DNA from: Scatosoma sp045632265
Lineage (GTDB): Bacteria > Bacillota > Clostridia > Christensenellales > Borkfalkiaceae
NCBI GenBank assembly: GCA_045632265.1
Contig: JAZQWG010000014.1
Location: forward strand, 1-49,760
Length of the DNA: 49,760 nucleotides
Direction of reading: 5' to 3'
Under the pieces are notes generated by a model. That model was not told the DNA's origin and did no database searches. It saw only the letters and a list, made by a program, of their open reading frames with translations. Both the position numbers and the translations under genes were made by a program. Below are positions 7,534-16,230 of this stretch, one piece after another. How positions within the stretch are numbered: position 1 is the stretch's first letter; the number at the start of each line of letters is the position of its first letter.

Positions 7534-10263
7534 TTACAAATAGTTTACTTCCCAAATTCTATCAAGCAAACCGGAGTTAGGCGAAGGCTTTTGGTTAAGC
7601 GTCTTCGAATCGATAAGCGTGTTGTCGTAAACGAACAAGTCTTTTCTTTGATATACAGGGAATTCAACCGCAAGTTCCATTACCATATCCAAAGCGTTCG
7701 TGTAGATTGCAAAACGTTGTTCTTCGTCCAACGTTTCTCTACCTGCTTCGATAAGTTCGCTCATCGCGTCGATGATAGAACGTTCGGTAGCGTACTTCGT
7801 TTCGTTGCCAGCCTTATAGATTACGTCGTAACCCCAGTTCTTAACGCTGGTAGCCGTGCTGTCTTTATGGTAAACTTGGTACATATCGGGGTCGATAGGC
7901 GAAGACCAAGCTGCTGCCCATACTTGCAATTCACCACTCGCGAGCTTAATAAGCGCTTGAGGGTCCGTTCTTACCGTAATCTTGAAGCCACATTCGTTCA
8001 AAATGCTTGCGGATTCTTGGAACATCTTGTATGCGGGGTGGTCGTCAGAACCGCCTGCAATCGTGAAGGTGTATTCCAATTTTTCGTCGCCCTTTTGACG
8101 TACGCCGTTTCTCATTACGTAACCCAAAGAGTCAAGTTCAGCATTTACAGTTTGTACTGCATAGTCGTACGAATCGATACCCGTGATATCGGTGTCGTTC
8201 ATATCGCCGTAGTAGGTCAAGTCACCTACGCCATATTCGTTGCCCTTATATGCTTCAAGCACTTTGTTGCCTTCCATATCGGGATCACCGTCGTCGTTAC
8301 GTGCGGGATAGTACATGGACGTCAAGGACATGGGACGATAAATCTTCGAAGAGTTAGAACCGTAGTATGCTTTAGGATCGTCCAAGTTCATCGTCTTCAT
8401 GATGATACGACGAATGTTGATATCCGCTACGTACTTCGCGTTTACACCTACGTAACCATAACCGTTCGTTTCAACTTCTACACGGCTAAGTTGGCTATAT
8501 TTACCAAGTTCTTGGATATTCTTTGCCGATGCGTTGGGCGTACCGAAGTGTACCGTACCAGCCGCAAGAGCGTTCATAAGTTGGTTGGAGTTGATAACTT
8601 GATAACGAAGATATTTAATCTTTGCGTTTTCAATTTGCTTACCAACGGTGTGGAAATTGTCGTTGCGCTTATAGTAAACGATGTTGTTATTCCAGAAGCT
8701 GTCAGCATTTTTCGCTGCGCCGTCTTCTCTCGACCAAGCCATGTATGCGCCTGCGCCTACGGGATAGCCCGATTTTTCAGGGGCTTGCAATACTTTATCG
8801 AAGAAGTCCTTTTCACCAAACGCTACGCCGAAGTTGGTCGTGCGGTTTGCGTTTCTATAATAATCGTTATACTTGCCACCAACTGCATCGTTGCCGTCAG
8901 CGTAGTAGTGCATAGGCGCAACCGTGAACGAGAAGTTGTAGATTGCTTTCGGGTCAACGTTGTCGATAACAATCTTCAATACGTCGTGGCCTTGTGCATC
9001 CAACGTGCTACGCATTTTGCCGCCGCTGAACGACGTCGTGTGGTAGGTCGTGATACCGCTAATGCTCTTAACGGGCATACCGTCGGAAGCGTTCTTCAAT
9101 TCTTCATAGTATTCGTCCAAAAGTTGCGAAGCGATTTCTTCACGAATCTTGTCAGCCGTAGCCCAGTATTTGAGTACGTCGTCGTCCATCGTGTTCAAAT
9201 CTTCGTTTACGTACGTTTCATAAACGGTTTGAATCGCCTTGTTCTTCATTGCGGTTTCGTATTCGTCCGTGCCTTTCGTAAGACCAGCAACTGCTGCTGC
9301 CATTTCCGATTTGTACACTTCACCCATATCGTTGTCGTCCGCGTCTCTCTTATCAAGCGTCGTGATGTACTTGCCGTCGCTATCCTTCATTGCTTGATAA
9401 GAACCGTTGTCCGTCATTTCGTATTCAATCTTTACAAGACCTTCGTTGTAGTAGTAAACTTCCCAATCTTCCGTGAAGTTGAATTCTTTGTCATAGCTTT
9501 CCAAAGAACCTACGTTTGCCGTCCAGTCGGATTTTACTTCTTCCAAGAAAAGCGATTTAGCAAGCGCAAAGTCTGCATCGATCGTTGCTTGGTTTTGCGA
9601 TTCGTAACCCGTTTCGTCAATACCGCAGTATTTGCCGAGCACGTATCTAATGCGCATATCCGCTTGTGCATAGAAGCCTTCTTTTACGTTCGTGATCGAA
9701 TCGTTGCTTGCGTCGGGGCTTTGCGTACGATAAGCGTTCAAGCCTTGAATCTTCGTCGAATAGATGGTTGCCGAGCCCATGTACAACGGGTCAAGGTAAA
9801 CGTACAAGTTGAAGAGTACGTCGTCAATCGTCAAATCGTCGCCGTCGCTGAACTTAATGCCGTTTTTGATAAGGAATTCGTATTCCGTTCTCTTTGCATT
9901 TGCCGCGTTGGTCGTCACGTTGCCCGTGCCTTGTTCAGCCGTATCGTACATCGTCGTCTTGTAGTCAAGCGCAACCGTAGCTTGGTTTTCGCCACATACG
10001 ATTTGACCCTTTTCGTCCAACGTAAGCATACCAAGTTGCGTTTGAGCAGCAATCGTTACGTCCGTTGCGCTCGTAGCATAGAACGGGTTGAATTTACCGT
10101 CTAATGCATCCGTGCTCAAAACCAAAGGTTGAACTTCGGGATTGTTCTTTTGACTACCCGAGCCGCCACCTTGTTCTCCACCCTTCTTGCCGCATGCAGC
10201 GAAAGGCAATGCCGTCACCGCAGCCAAAAGAAGACAAGCCGTTCTTCTCAAATTTTGTTTCAT
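7534..10263 (-). CDS. oppA: Oversized oligopeptide-binding lipoprotein (SBP family 5)
   Basis: Extracellular substrate-binding lipoprotein of the Opp transporter. The start at 10263 is chosen over an upstream in-frame codon because GGAGGG lies just before it and a clear lipoprotein signal follows: MKQNLRRTACLLLAAVTALPF with lipobox FAAC and cysteine 24. Family-5 features include IKNGIKFSDGDDLTIDDV (the WHDGxPxTADDV-like segment), VGAGAYMAWSRE, IRRIIMKTMN and a late DPDMYQVYHKD segment. At 909 residues it is far longer than usual (about 530-560). The extra length lies mainly at residues 190-430, a charged region rich in Asp, Glu, Tyr and Lys. The second gene of the operon, 33 bases after the repeat lipoprotein. 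Confidence 0.88.
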   Translation of the reverse strand: MKQNLRRTACLLLAAVTALPFAACGKKGGEQGGGSGSQKNNPEVQPLVLSTDALDGKFNPFYATSATDVTIAAQTQLGMLTLDEKGQIVCGENQATVALDYKTTMYDTAEQGTGNVTTNAANAKRTEYEFLIKNGIKFSDGDDLTIDDVLFNLYVYLDPLYMGSATIYSTKIQGLNAYRTQSPDASNDSITNVKEGFYAQADMRIRYVLGKYCGIDETGYESQNQATIDADFALAKSLFLEEVKSDWTANVGSLESYDKEFNFTEDWEVYYYNEGLVKIEYEMTDNGSYQAMKDSDGKYITTLDKRDADDNDMGEVYKSEMAAAVAGLTKGTDEYETAMKNKAIQTVYETYVNEDLNTMDDDVLKYWATADKIREEIASQLLDEYYEELKNASDGMPVKSISGITTYHTTSFSGGKMRSTLDAQGHDVLKIVIDNVDPKAIYNFSFTVAPMHYYADGNDAVGGKYNDYYRNANRTTNFGVAFGEKDFFDKVLQAPEKSGYPVGAGAYMAWSREDGAAKNADSFWNNNIVYYKRNDNFHTVGKQIENAKIKYLRYQVINSNQLMNALAAGTVHFGTPNASAKNIQELGKYSQLSRVEVETNGYGYVGVNAKYVADINIRRIIMKTMNLDDPKAYYGSNSSKIYRPMSLTSMYYPARNDDGDPDMEGNKVLEAYKGNEYGVGDLTYYGDMNDTDITGIDSYDYAVQTVNAELDSLGYVMRNGVRQKGDEKLEYTFTIAGGSDDHPAYKMFQESASILNECGFKITVRTDPQALIKLASGELQVWAAAWSSPIDPDMYQVYHKDSTATSVKNWGYDVIYKAGNETKYATERSIIDAMSELIEAGRETLDEEQRFAIYTNALDMVMELAVEFPVYQRKDLFVYDNTLIDSKTLNQKPSPNSGLLDRIWEVNYL

Positions 10264-10296
10264 TATATATCCCTCCGATGTTTTTACCAAATTTTA

Positions 10297-11592
10297 TTAA
10301 GATGCAATAATTTCGTCCGTATTTTTCAATACGCTTACGTTTGCACCATCGTCAACCGTGACACCTAAGCCACCATTGAGAGCTTCTTCATCCGTTTCAA
10401 ATCCGCCGAACAATACGTTCGTATAAATCCATTCGATAACACCAGAATTGCTCTTTACCATGTTATCCAAAATCGCGTCCTTTTCTCTCGTCACGTCAAT
10501 AATAAGGTCGCCTTTAAGAACTACGTTTGCAATCGTTGCGCTTGCCGCTTTTTCAGCGAAGAACAAATATGCTCTTGCGTGTACGTCGCTTTGAAGCGAG
10601 CAAGTAAGTTTTACGTTTTCAAACGTCACGTTTTCAATCTTCGCATTTGCACCAAGCTTGCCGAACATAGAACCTACTACTTCGTCTTTAATGTTGCCAG
10701 CTGATACGTTAAGATTTTTAATCGTATGTCCGTTGCCTTGCAAGGTGTAGTTAAACGTACTCTTAGCAACTACCGTAACAGACGAACAATCGATGTCGTT
10801 TGCAAGATAGTAGTTTCTCGCAGCCGCCGAAGCGAACATATTTTTAACCGCATCCGCATCTCTCAAAATCGTCCACGTACCTTTGATGTACTTAACGTAG
10901 ATTTTGCAATCGCCGTCGCGTTCACGATCGAGTGGCCAATTTACTTCTTGCGTACAAGCTTCGTCAGCGTAGAACCCGTAAGCCGTATAACCCGAAACGC
11001 TGGGCAACGTGCTGTCCGCAGGTTTGGGACGTTGATTGCTCGATTGATAGTTGTACGATTTCAAGAAATCTTTATTGTTGAGCTGTACGCCGTCAACCAC
11101 GAAAGGCTTATCCGCCGTAATTTCGTCACAAACAAGATATACGTTTACGGCTTCGTTTCTTTGCCATTTCGCATACAACACGATATCGTCGCCGTCTTGC
11201 AATCTATACTTGAAGTCAAACGCTTGTTTTTTAAGTACTACTTCGCCCGTCGTTTCATCTTTCAAAGGATTGCCGTTGTCGTCCACTTCCGCTTCATACC
11301 AACCCAAAAGCGTGTAATTGCTTCTCGTAGGCGTTGGAAGAGTACCGTTCGTTACACGGTCTACCCCGATGTTGATTGCAACCGAGCCGTCGGCAAGATA
11401 CAACTTCTTCATCGTAACGTCCGTACCGAAGTAAGCGCCGTTGCCGTTCGTGTAATACGTCACGCAAGCGTTCATGCCCGTTTCTTCCCTTTTTTCTTCC
11501 AAGGTGTACTGGAATTTACAACCGCCCAACAAAAGCACGGATGCCAGCACTGCAAAAAAGGCAATCAGTTTCCATTTCCATCTCTTTTTCAT
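10297..11592 (-). CDS. Lipoprotein with a Listeria-Bacteroides repeat domain, first gene of the opp operon
   Basis: A predicted surface lipoprotein of 431 residues. The start at 11592 is followed by a basic, hydrophobic leader and lipobox LLGGC (cysteine 25). A Listeria-Bacteroides (Flg_new/InlB B-type) repeat follows: PTPTRSNYTLLGWYEAE ... DDIVLYAKW, with a second, weaker unit around GYTAYGFYADEACTQEVNWP ... CKIYVKYIKG. The C-terminal part (about 235-400) has NYYLANDIDCSSV, LQGNGHTIKNLNV and GSMFGKLGANAKIENVTFENV, which resembles GLUG-type beta-helix units. Such domains usually mediate adhesion or binding. Being the promoter-proximal gene of an oligopeptide transporter operon suggests it helps capture substrate at the cell surface; this is inference. 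Upstream in-frame residues are rejected as a start. Confidence 0.8.
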   Translation of the reverse strand: MKKRWKWKLIAFFAVLASVLLLGGCKFQYTLEEKREETGMNACVTYYTNGNGAYFGTDVTMKKLYLADGSVAINIGVDRVTNGTLPTPTRSNYTLLGWYEAEVDDNGNPLKDETTGEVVLKKQAFDFKYRLQDGDDIVLYAKWQRNEAVNVYLVCDEITADKPFVVDGVQLNNKDFLKSYNYQSSNQRPKPADSTLPSVSGYTAYGFYADEACTQEVNWPLDRERDGDCKIYVKYIKGTWTILRDADAVKNMFASAAARNYYLANDIDCSSVTVVAKSTFNYTLQGNGHTIKNLNVSAGNIKDEVVGSMFGKLGANAKIENVTFENVKLTCSLQSDVHARAYLFFAEKAASATIANVVLKGDLIIDVTREKDAILDNMVKSNSGVIEWIYTNVLFGGFETDEEALNGGLGVTVDDGANVSVLKNTDEIIAS

Positions 11593-11637
11593 TAGGTATT
11601 TTCCTTTCTTTTTTGGATTTGTCACAGTTTAATTTTG

Positions 11638-11669
11638 GTCATAATATCCCAATTGTCATTATGACACAA
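11638..11669 (-). promoter_or_regulatory. Promoter of the opp operon with palindromes in the spacer
   Basis: Minus strand: TTGTGT (complement of 11664-11669), 17 bases, TATTAT (complement of 11641-11646). Inside and overlapping are the perfect palindrome GTCATTATGAC (11655-11665) and the inverted pair GTCATAAT (11638-11645) and ATTATGAC (11658-11665). A repressor bound here would block RNA polymerase. Confidence 0.55.
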
Positions 11670-11772
11670 TTATTATTGTACCTTAATTTGCAAGTTTTGT
11701 CAATCGTTCTTTTAAGAAATATGCAAATTTCTTGCCATTTTATAAAAAATATTTCCTTATTTATATATATAT

Positions 11773-11802
11773 AAAACCCCACGGAGCTGTCCGTGGGGTT
11801 TT
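11773..11802 (-). terminator. Terminator of the Ser-His operon
   Basis: A perfect 12-bp stem, AAAACCCCACGG and CCGTGGGGTTTT with a 6-base loop, lies 10 bases past the hisIE stop. On the minus strand it runs into a T/A-rich tail. Confidence 0.85.
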
Positions 11803-11812
11803 GCATATTTTG

Positions 11813-12463
11813 TTATTTCGTCATCTTTTCTTGTTTTACTTTATGGTCGATGATATGACGGGAAGAAAGTTCGTTTCTAACCTCGTCCAAGCTGATACCG
11901 TTTTCTACCATCATTACCAAAATATGGTAAGCAAGGTCGGCAATCTCATAAATCGTTTCTTTCTTATCTTGCGCTTTTGCCGCAATGATAACTTCCGTAG
12001 TTTCTTCACCTATCTTTTTAAGGATTTTATCCAAGCCCTTTTCAAACAAGTAGGTAGTGTACGAGCCTTGCGGCTTTTCCTCTTTTCTTTCCACAAGCAA
12101 TTCGTACAAGCCACGCAAGCTGAAATCATGCTTTTCCTCGTGGATATATACGGGGTTGAAGAAACAACTATCCGCACCCGTATGGCAAGCGGGGCCGTCC
12201 TTTTCCACTTTCACAACCAACGCATCTTTATCGCAATCCGCCGTAATCGAAACGACGTGTTGATAATTTCCGCTCGTTTCCCCTTTCAACCAAAGCTCGT
12301 TTCTACTTCTACTCCAAAAACACGTAAGACCTTTCTCCATCGTGATTTGCAAGCTTTCTTTGTTCATATACGCAAGCGTTAATACGTTCCCGGTGACAAT
12401 ATCCACCACGATTGCGGGTATAAGACCTTTCTCGTCAAATTTCAATTCTTCTACGTTAATCAT
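11813..12463 (-). CDS. hisIE: Bifunctional phosphoribosyl-AMP cyclohydrolase / phosphoribosyl-ATP pyrophosphatase
   Basis: Carries out steps 2 and 3 of histidine synthesis. Residues 1-115 are the HisI cyclohydrolase, with VLTLAYMNKESL, CFWSRSRNELWLKGETSGN and the metal-binding ITADCDKDALVV and ACHTGADSCFF. Residues 120-216 are the HisE pyrophosphohydrolase, with KKIGEETTEVIIAAKAQDKKETIYEIADLAYHILVMM. The fused form of about 216 residues is common in Clostridia. Start at 12463 follows TAGGAG. It is the last gene of the operon, 17 bases after hisF. Confidence 0.96.
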   Translation of the reverse strand: MINVEELKFDEKGLIPAIVVDIVTGNVLTLAYMNKESLQITMEKGLTCFWSRSRNELWLKGETSGNYQHVVSITADCDKDALVVKVEKDGPACHTGADSCFFNPVYIHEEKHDFSLRGLYELLVERKEEKPQGSYTTYLFEKGLDKILKKIGEETTEVIIAAKAQDKKETIYEIADLAYHILVMMVENGISLDEVRNELSSRHIIDHKVKQEKMTK

Positions 12464-12480
12464 AACAACTCTCCTATTGA

Positions 12481-13239
12481 TTACAAGCGAACGGTTATCC
12501 CGTTAGCACGCAAAGTTTTTTTCAAATCGGGAATAGCAATTTCCCCAAAATGGAATACCGAAGCCGCAAGCCCAGCGTCTATCGTAGGCACTTTTTGGAA
12601 TAATTCAATGAAATGCGCTTGCGAGCCCGCACCGCCCGATGCAATTACGGGCACGTCCACAGCGTTGCAAACGAGCTGTAAAAGCTCGATATCAAACCCG
12701 TTTTTCACACCGTCCGTGTCCATGGAATTTACAACTACTTCTCCCGCGCCTTCGCCAACACAGCGAACTATCCAAGAAATAGCATCCATACCCGTATCTT
12801 CTCTACCGCCTTTTGCAAAGACGTGGAATTTGCCGTTTACCCTTTTGATATCCGCCGAAATAACCACGCATTGATCGCCGTATTTTTTTGCCGCTTCGCT
12901 TATAAGCGTGGGGTTGGAAATTGCGCCCGAATTGACACTCACTTTATCCGCACCGCAAGAAAGCACCCTTTCAAAATCCGCCGTGGAACGAATACCACCG
13001 CCTACCGTAAGCGGAATAAACACGTTTTTTGCAACTTCTCTCAACACGTCCGTAAAAAGCTTTCTACCTTCCGCCGAAGCCGTAATATCGTAGAAAACCA
13101 ACTCGTCCGCGCCGTTATCCGAATAGAATTTTGCCAAATCTATCGGCGATGCTACGTCCTTTAATTTTTCAAAATTGACACCTTTAACTACTTTCCCGTC
13201 CTTTACGTCTAAGCAGGGAATAATACGTTTCGTTATCAT
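12481..13239 (-). CDS. hisF: Imidazole glycerol phosphate synthase, cyclase subunit HisF
   Basis: A TIM-barrel cyclase of 252 residues. It uses ammonia from HisH to turn PRFAR into imidazole glycerol phosphate and AICAR. Catalytic Asp11 lies in RIIPCLDVKDG and Asp130 in VVISADIKRVNG. Phosphate-binding loops are LTVGGGIRS and VIASGGAGS. The usual length is about 252. The start overlaps hisA by four bases, so the genes are coupled. AICAR released here can be used by PurH, which is encoded elsewhere in this window (29380-30921). Confidence 0.97.
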   Translation of the reverse strand: MITKRIIPCLDVKDGKVVKGVNFEKLKDVASPIDLAKFYSDNGADELVFYDITASAEGRKLFTDVLREVAKNVFIPLTVGGGIRSTADFERVLSCGADKVSVNSGAISNPTLISEAAKKYGDQCVVISADIKRVNGKFHVFAKGGREDTGMDAISWIVRCVGEGAGEVVVNSMDTDGVKNGFDIELLQLVCNAVDVPVIASGGAGSQAHFIELFQKVPTIDAGLAASVFHFGEIAIPDLKKTLRANGITVRL

Positions 13240-13949
13240 TTTGCCACCTCAATCGCTTCACGCAAGTCGATTGCGCCGATGTAATACGCCTTGCCGATGA
13301 TTGCGCCGTACACACCGTTTTCCGTCAACGTTTTTACGTCTTCAATCGACGATACACCGCCCGAAGCGATAATTTGCAAATTGTATTTTTCAGTAAGTTC
13401 TTTATACAAAGCGTGGTTTGCACCTTTCATTGCGCCGTCTTTGGAAACGTCTGTGCAAATAATCGTTTTCACGCCAAGTGTTTGCATTTTTTCCAAAAAC
13501 GAATACACGTCGTAGCTTGATTTTTCAAGCCAACCTTTAATTGCCACTTTACCATCGGCAATATCTGCACCAACGGCAATTTTATCGCCGTACGCCGCAA
13601 TCGCTTCTTTCAAAAACGACTCGTCCGTGACAGCCGCCGTACCCAAAATAACACGGCTTGCACCCGCCGAAACGTATTTTTCTATCGTATCCATCGAACG
13701 GATTCCCCCGCCGATTTCTACGAATAAGCCCGTTTCTTCTACGATTTTACGCACCATTTCCATGTGTGCAGGCATGCCAAGCTTTGCCCCCGCCAAATCA
13801 ACGACGTGGATTTGCCGAGCGCCGCAATCCTTAAAAGCACGCGCAACTTCAACGGGGTTTTCGTTGTACACCGTCATTTGCGCGTAATCGCCCTTAAACA
13901 AGCGCACCGCTTTGTTATCGTATAAATCAATAGCAGGGAAAATTTTCAT
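13236..13949 (-). CDS. hisA: ProFAR isomerase HisA
   Basis: Phosphoribosylformimino-5-aminoimidazole carboxamide ribotide isomerase, step 4 of histidine synthesis; 237 residues, a TIM barrel related to HisF. The catalytic aspartates are in FPAIDLYDNKAVRL (Asp7) and IICTDVSKDG (about 130). Phosphate loops are VEIGGGIRS and IIASGGVSS. It lies between hisH (3 bases away) and hisF (4-base overlap). Confidence 0.96.
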   Translation of the reverse strand: MKIFPAIDLYDNKAVRLFKGDYAQMTVYNENPVEVARAFKDCGARQIHVVDLAGAKLGMPAHMEMVRKIVEETGLFVEIGGGIRSMDTIEKYVSAGASRVILGTAAVTDESFLKEAIAAYGDKIAVGADIADGKVAIKGWLEKSSYDVYSFLEKMQTLGVKTIICTDVSKDGAMKGANHALYKELTEKYNLQIIASGGVSSIEDVKTLTENGVYGAIIGKAYYIGAIDLREAIEVAK

Positions 13950-13952
13950 AAT

Positions 13953-14567
13953 TTAGTCCTTTTCTTCTACGAACGCACGAAGGATATTCAAGCCTACGTC
14001 GCCGCTCTTTTCGGGGTGGAATTGACAACCAAGAACGTTGTCTTTGCCTATTGCCGCCGTCAATTGTTTATCGTATTCCGTCGTTGCAAGCACGTCTTTA
14101 TCGCAATCGGTTGCGTGATACGAGTGCACGAAATACGCATGGTCGCCTTCTTTGATATACTTGAAAAGAAAGTGGTCTTTCTTAAAATGCAATCCATTCC
14201 AACCGATGTGTGGAATTTTCAAATCGCCACGAACAAAGCCCTTGATAGGCGTCACGTTGCCCGATATTAAGCCAAGACCTTCATGTTCGCCGTATTCGAA
14301 ACTTTTATCAAGCAGCATTTGCATACCAAGGCAAATACCCATCATGTATTTACCCTTTTTCGCTTGTTCTTTGACAAGTTCCCCCAAGCCCGTTTCACGA
14401 AGTTTTTTCGCCGCATCTTCAAATGCGCCAACCCCGGGCAAAATAATCTTTTGGGCGTTTTCGATTACGTTTTTATCGGACGTCACCACCGCTTCCGCAC
14501 CGATTTTTTTGAAAGACGAGCAAAGGGAAAATAAATTCCCTACGCCGTAATCTACAATGGCAATCAT
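13953..14567 (-). CDS. hisH: Imidazole glycerol phosphate synthase, glutaminase subunit HisH
   Basis: A class I glutamine amidotransferase of 204 residues that releases ammonia for HisF. The catalytic cysteine lies in YMMGICLGMQMLLD and the His/Glu pair in LGCQFHPEKSG. The N-terminus MIAIVDYGVGNLFSL and the oxyanion-strand region IILPGVGAFEDA are typical. It is followed by hisA with 3 bases between. Confidence 0.96.
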   Translation of the reverse strand: MIAIVDYGVGNLFSLCSSFKKIGAEAVVTSDKNVIENAQKIILPGVGAFEDAAKKLRETGLGELVKEQAKKGKYMMGICLGMQMLLDKSFEYGEHEGLGLISGNVTPIKGFVRGDLKIPHIGWNGLHFKKDHFLFKYIKEGDHAYFVHSYHATDCDKDVLATTEYDKQLTAAIGKDNVLGCQFHPEKSGDVGLNILRAFVEEKD

Positions 14568-14576
14568 AAAAACTCC

Positions 14577-15167
14577 TTATAAAATCCCTTTCGTGGAAGG
14601 AATTTGGTGTGCGCGAGCCATATCGATAGCTGTCGCCATAGACAACGCGCGTGCAACCGCCTTAAACGTGCCTTCAATGATGTGGTGCGCATTTTTACCT
14701 GCAAGTTGTTTTACGTGCAAGGTGACTTTAGCTTCACGCACGAACGCAAGCCAAAATTCTTCGCAAAGTTCACAATCGAAATCGCCTACCTTTTCAAAGG
14801 CGAATTGCAAATCGATTGCCGCATAATCTCTACCCGACAAATCAACAGCCGCCAAAATAAGCGTTTCGTCCATAGGCAATACTATGTCGCCATAGCGAGT
14901 GATACCACGCTTTTCGCCAAGTGCTTCATAAAAAGCCTTGCCAAGCGCAATGCCGATGTCTTCCGTCGTGTGGTGATAATCCACTTCCACGTCGCCTTTA
15001 CAACGCACGGTTAAATCGTAATTCGCGTGTTTTGCAAAAAGGGTAAGCATATGGTCGAGAAAGCCGCAACCGCTTGCAATCTCGCTTTTGCCTTCGCCGT
15101 CTAAATTCAAGCGCAACAAAATATCCGTTTCGCCCGTTTTTCTAACGATTTCACTCACTCTCCTCAT
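14577..15167 (-). CDS. hisB: Imidazoleglycerol-phosphate dehydratase HisB
   Basis: Single-function dehydratase (step 6), 196 residues. The duplicated metal-binding motifs are FLDHMLTLFAKH with DYHHTTEDIGIALG, and LPMDETL with KNAHHIIEGTFKAVARAL. There is no N-terminal HAD domain, so unlike the enterobacterial fusion it does not supply histidinol-phosphate phosphatase. The start at 15167 overlaps hisC by 17 bases, and the ribosome binding site lies inside hisC. Confidence 0.96.
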   Translation of the reverse strand: MRRVSEIVRKTGETDILLRLNLDGEGKSEIASGCGFLDHMLTLFAKHANYDLTVRCKGDVEVDYHHTTEDIGIALGKAFYEALGEKRGITRYGDIVLPMDETLILAAVDLSGRDYAAIDLQFAFEKVGDFDCELCEEFWLAFVREAKVTLHVKQLAGKNAHHIIEGTFKAVARALSMATAIDMARAHQIPSTKGIL

Positions 15168-16230
15168 TTTCTTTCTCCTTCAAGATTGTTTCAACGCAAT
15201 TAAGGAAGACTTGCATTTGCTTTTTCGTGCCTATTGTCACACGGTTAAACTCTTTGATACGTTCGCCGTTAAAGTGTCTAACCAAAACGCCTTTCGCTTT
15301 CAATTTTTCATACAGTTCCAAGCCACTAATCTTGGGCGATTTCACGAACACGAAATTCGTTTTAGAATTAAGCACCGTAAAGCCAAGTCTTCTCAATTCC
15401 CCCGTCGTGAAAGTACGGTTTTCGCAAATTTCTTGGCATTTTTTATCAAAATACGCTTGTTCGCAAAGTGCCACACGCCCCGCCTCCATCGTCATGCGAT
15501 TTACGTTGTAGGGGTTTGTAGAATATTTAATCGTATTCAAATCGGCAAGCAAGCTTTCGCAAGCAAAACCAAAACCAAGGCGAGCACCCGCCAAGCTTCT
15601 CGATTTGGAAAACGTTTGCGTGACCAACAAATTGTCGTATTTGTCAATCAAATCTACACAGCTTTCCCCGCCGAAATCTACGTACGCTTCGTCAACAACC
15701 ACTACGTTGTTGGGGTTCGTGCGTAAAATTTCTTCAATTTCCGCTTTGGAAAGAGCAATGCCCGTAGGCGCGTTGGGGTTTGCAATAAATATTGTCCCGT
15801 TTACCCCGCAATAATCACGATAATCTATCGAAAAATCGTCTTTAAGGGGGATTTTTTTATATTCTATGCCGTGCAAATCGGCAAAAACCGAATAAAAGCC
15901 GTACGTAATATCGGCAAACACGGCGGGTGTATTTTTATCGCAAAACGCCATAAAAGCAAAGTTCAAAATTTCGTCCGAGCCGTTGGTAGGCAAAATTTGC
16001 GTTTTCTTCACACCCCAAAGCTGCGCCGCTTTTTCAATAAGCGCACTGCACGTGGGATCGGAATACAAATTGCATTTTTCCGCTTGTTCTTTCACCGCTT
16101 TTACCACCGATTTAGGGGGCGGGAAAGGCGACTCGTTGGTATTTAGTTTTATATAGCGCATGTCCTTGGGTTGTTCCCCGGGCACGTACGGCGTAAGCGC
16201 CGCAAATTTTTCACTAAAAAAACGACTCAT
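15151..16230 (-). CDS. hisC: Histidinol-phosphate aminotransferase HisC
   Basis: A PLP enzyme of fold type I, 359 residues. It converts imidazole acetol phosphate to histidinol phosphate with glutamate. The PLP lysine is in VTQTFSKSRSLAGARLGF. Other family motifs are NPNAPTG, VVDEAYVDFGG and the C-terminal arginine in VRHFNGERIKEFNRVTIGT. The start overlaps the hisD stop by one base (TAATG). Confidence 0.95.
   Translation of the reverse strand: MSRFFSEKFAALTPYVPGEQPKDMRYIKLNTNESPFPPPKSVVKAVKEQAEKCNLYSDPTCSALIEKAAQLWGVKKTQILPTNGSDEILNFAFMAFCDKNTPAVFADITYGFYSVFADLHGIEYKKIPLKDDFSIDYRDYCGVNGTIFIANPNAPTGIALSKAEIEEILRTNPNNVVVVDEAYVDFGGESCVDLIDKYDNLLVTQTFSKSRSLAGARLGFGFACESLLADLNTIKYSTNPYNVNRMTMEAGRVALCEQAYFDKKCQEICENRTFTTGELRRLGFTVLNSKTNFVFVKSPKISGLELYEKLKAKGVLVRHFNGERIKEFNRVTIGTKKQMQVFLNCVETILKEKENEESE

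Noticed and set aside
7591..10104. Plus-strand open frame of 837 codons opposite oppA
   Set aside because: Composition is an artefact of antisense codon use, there is no ribosome binding site or domain, and oppA on the other strand is certain.
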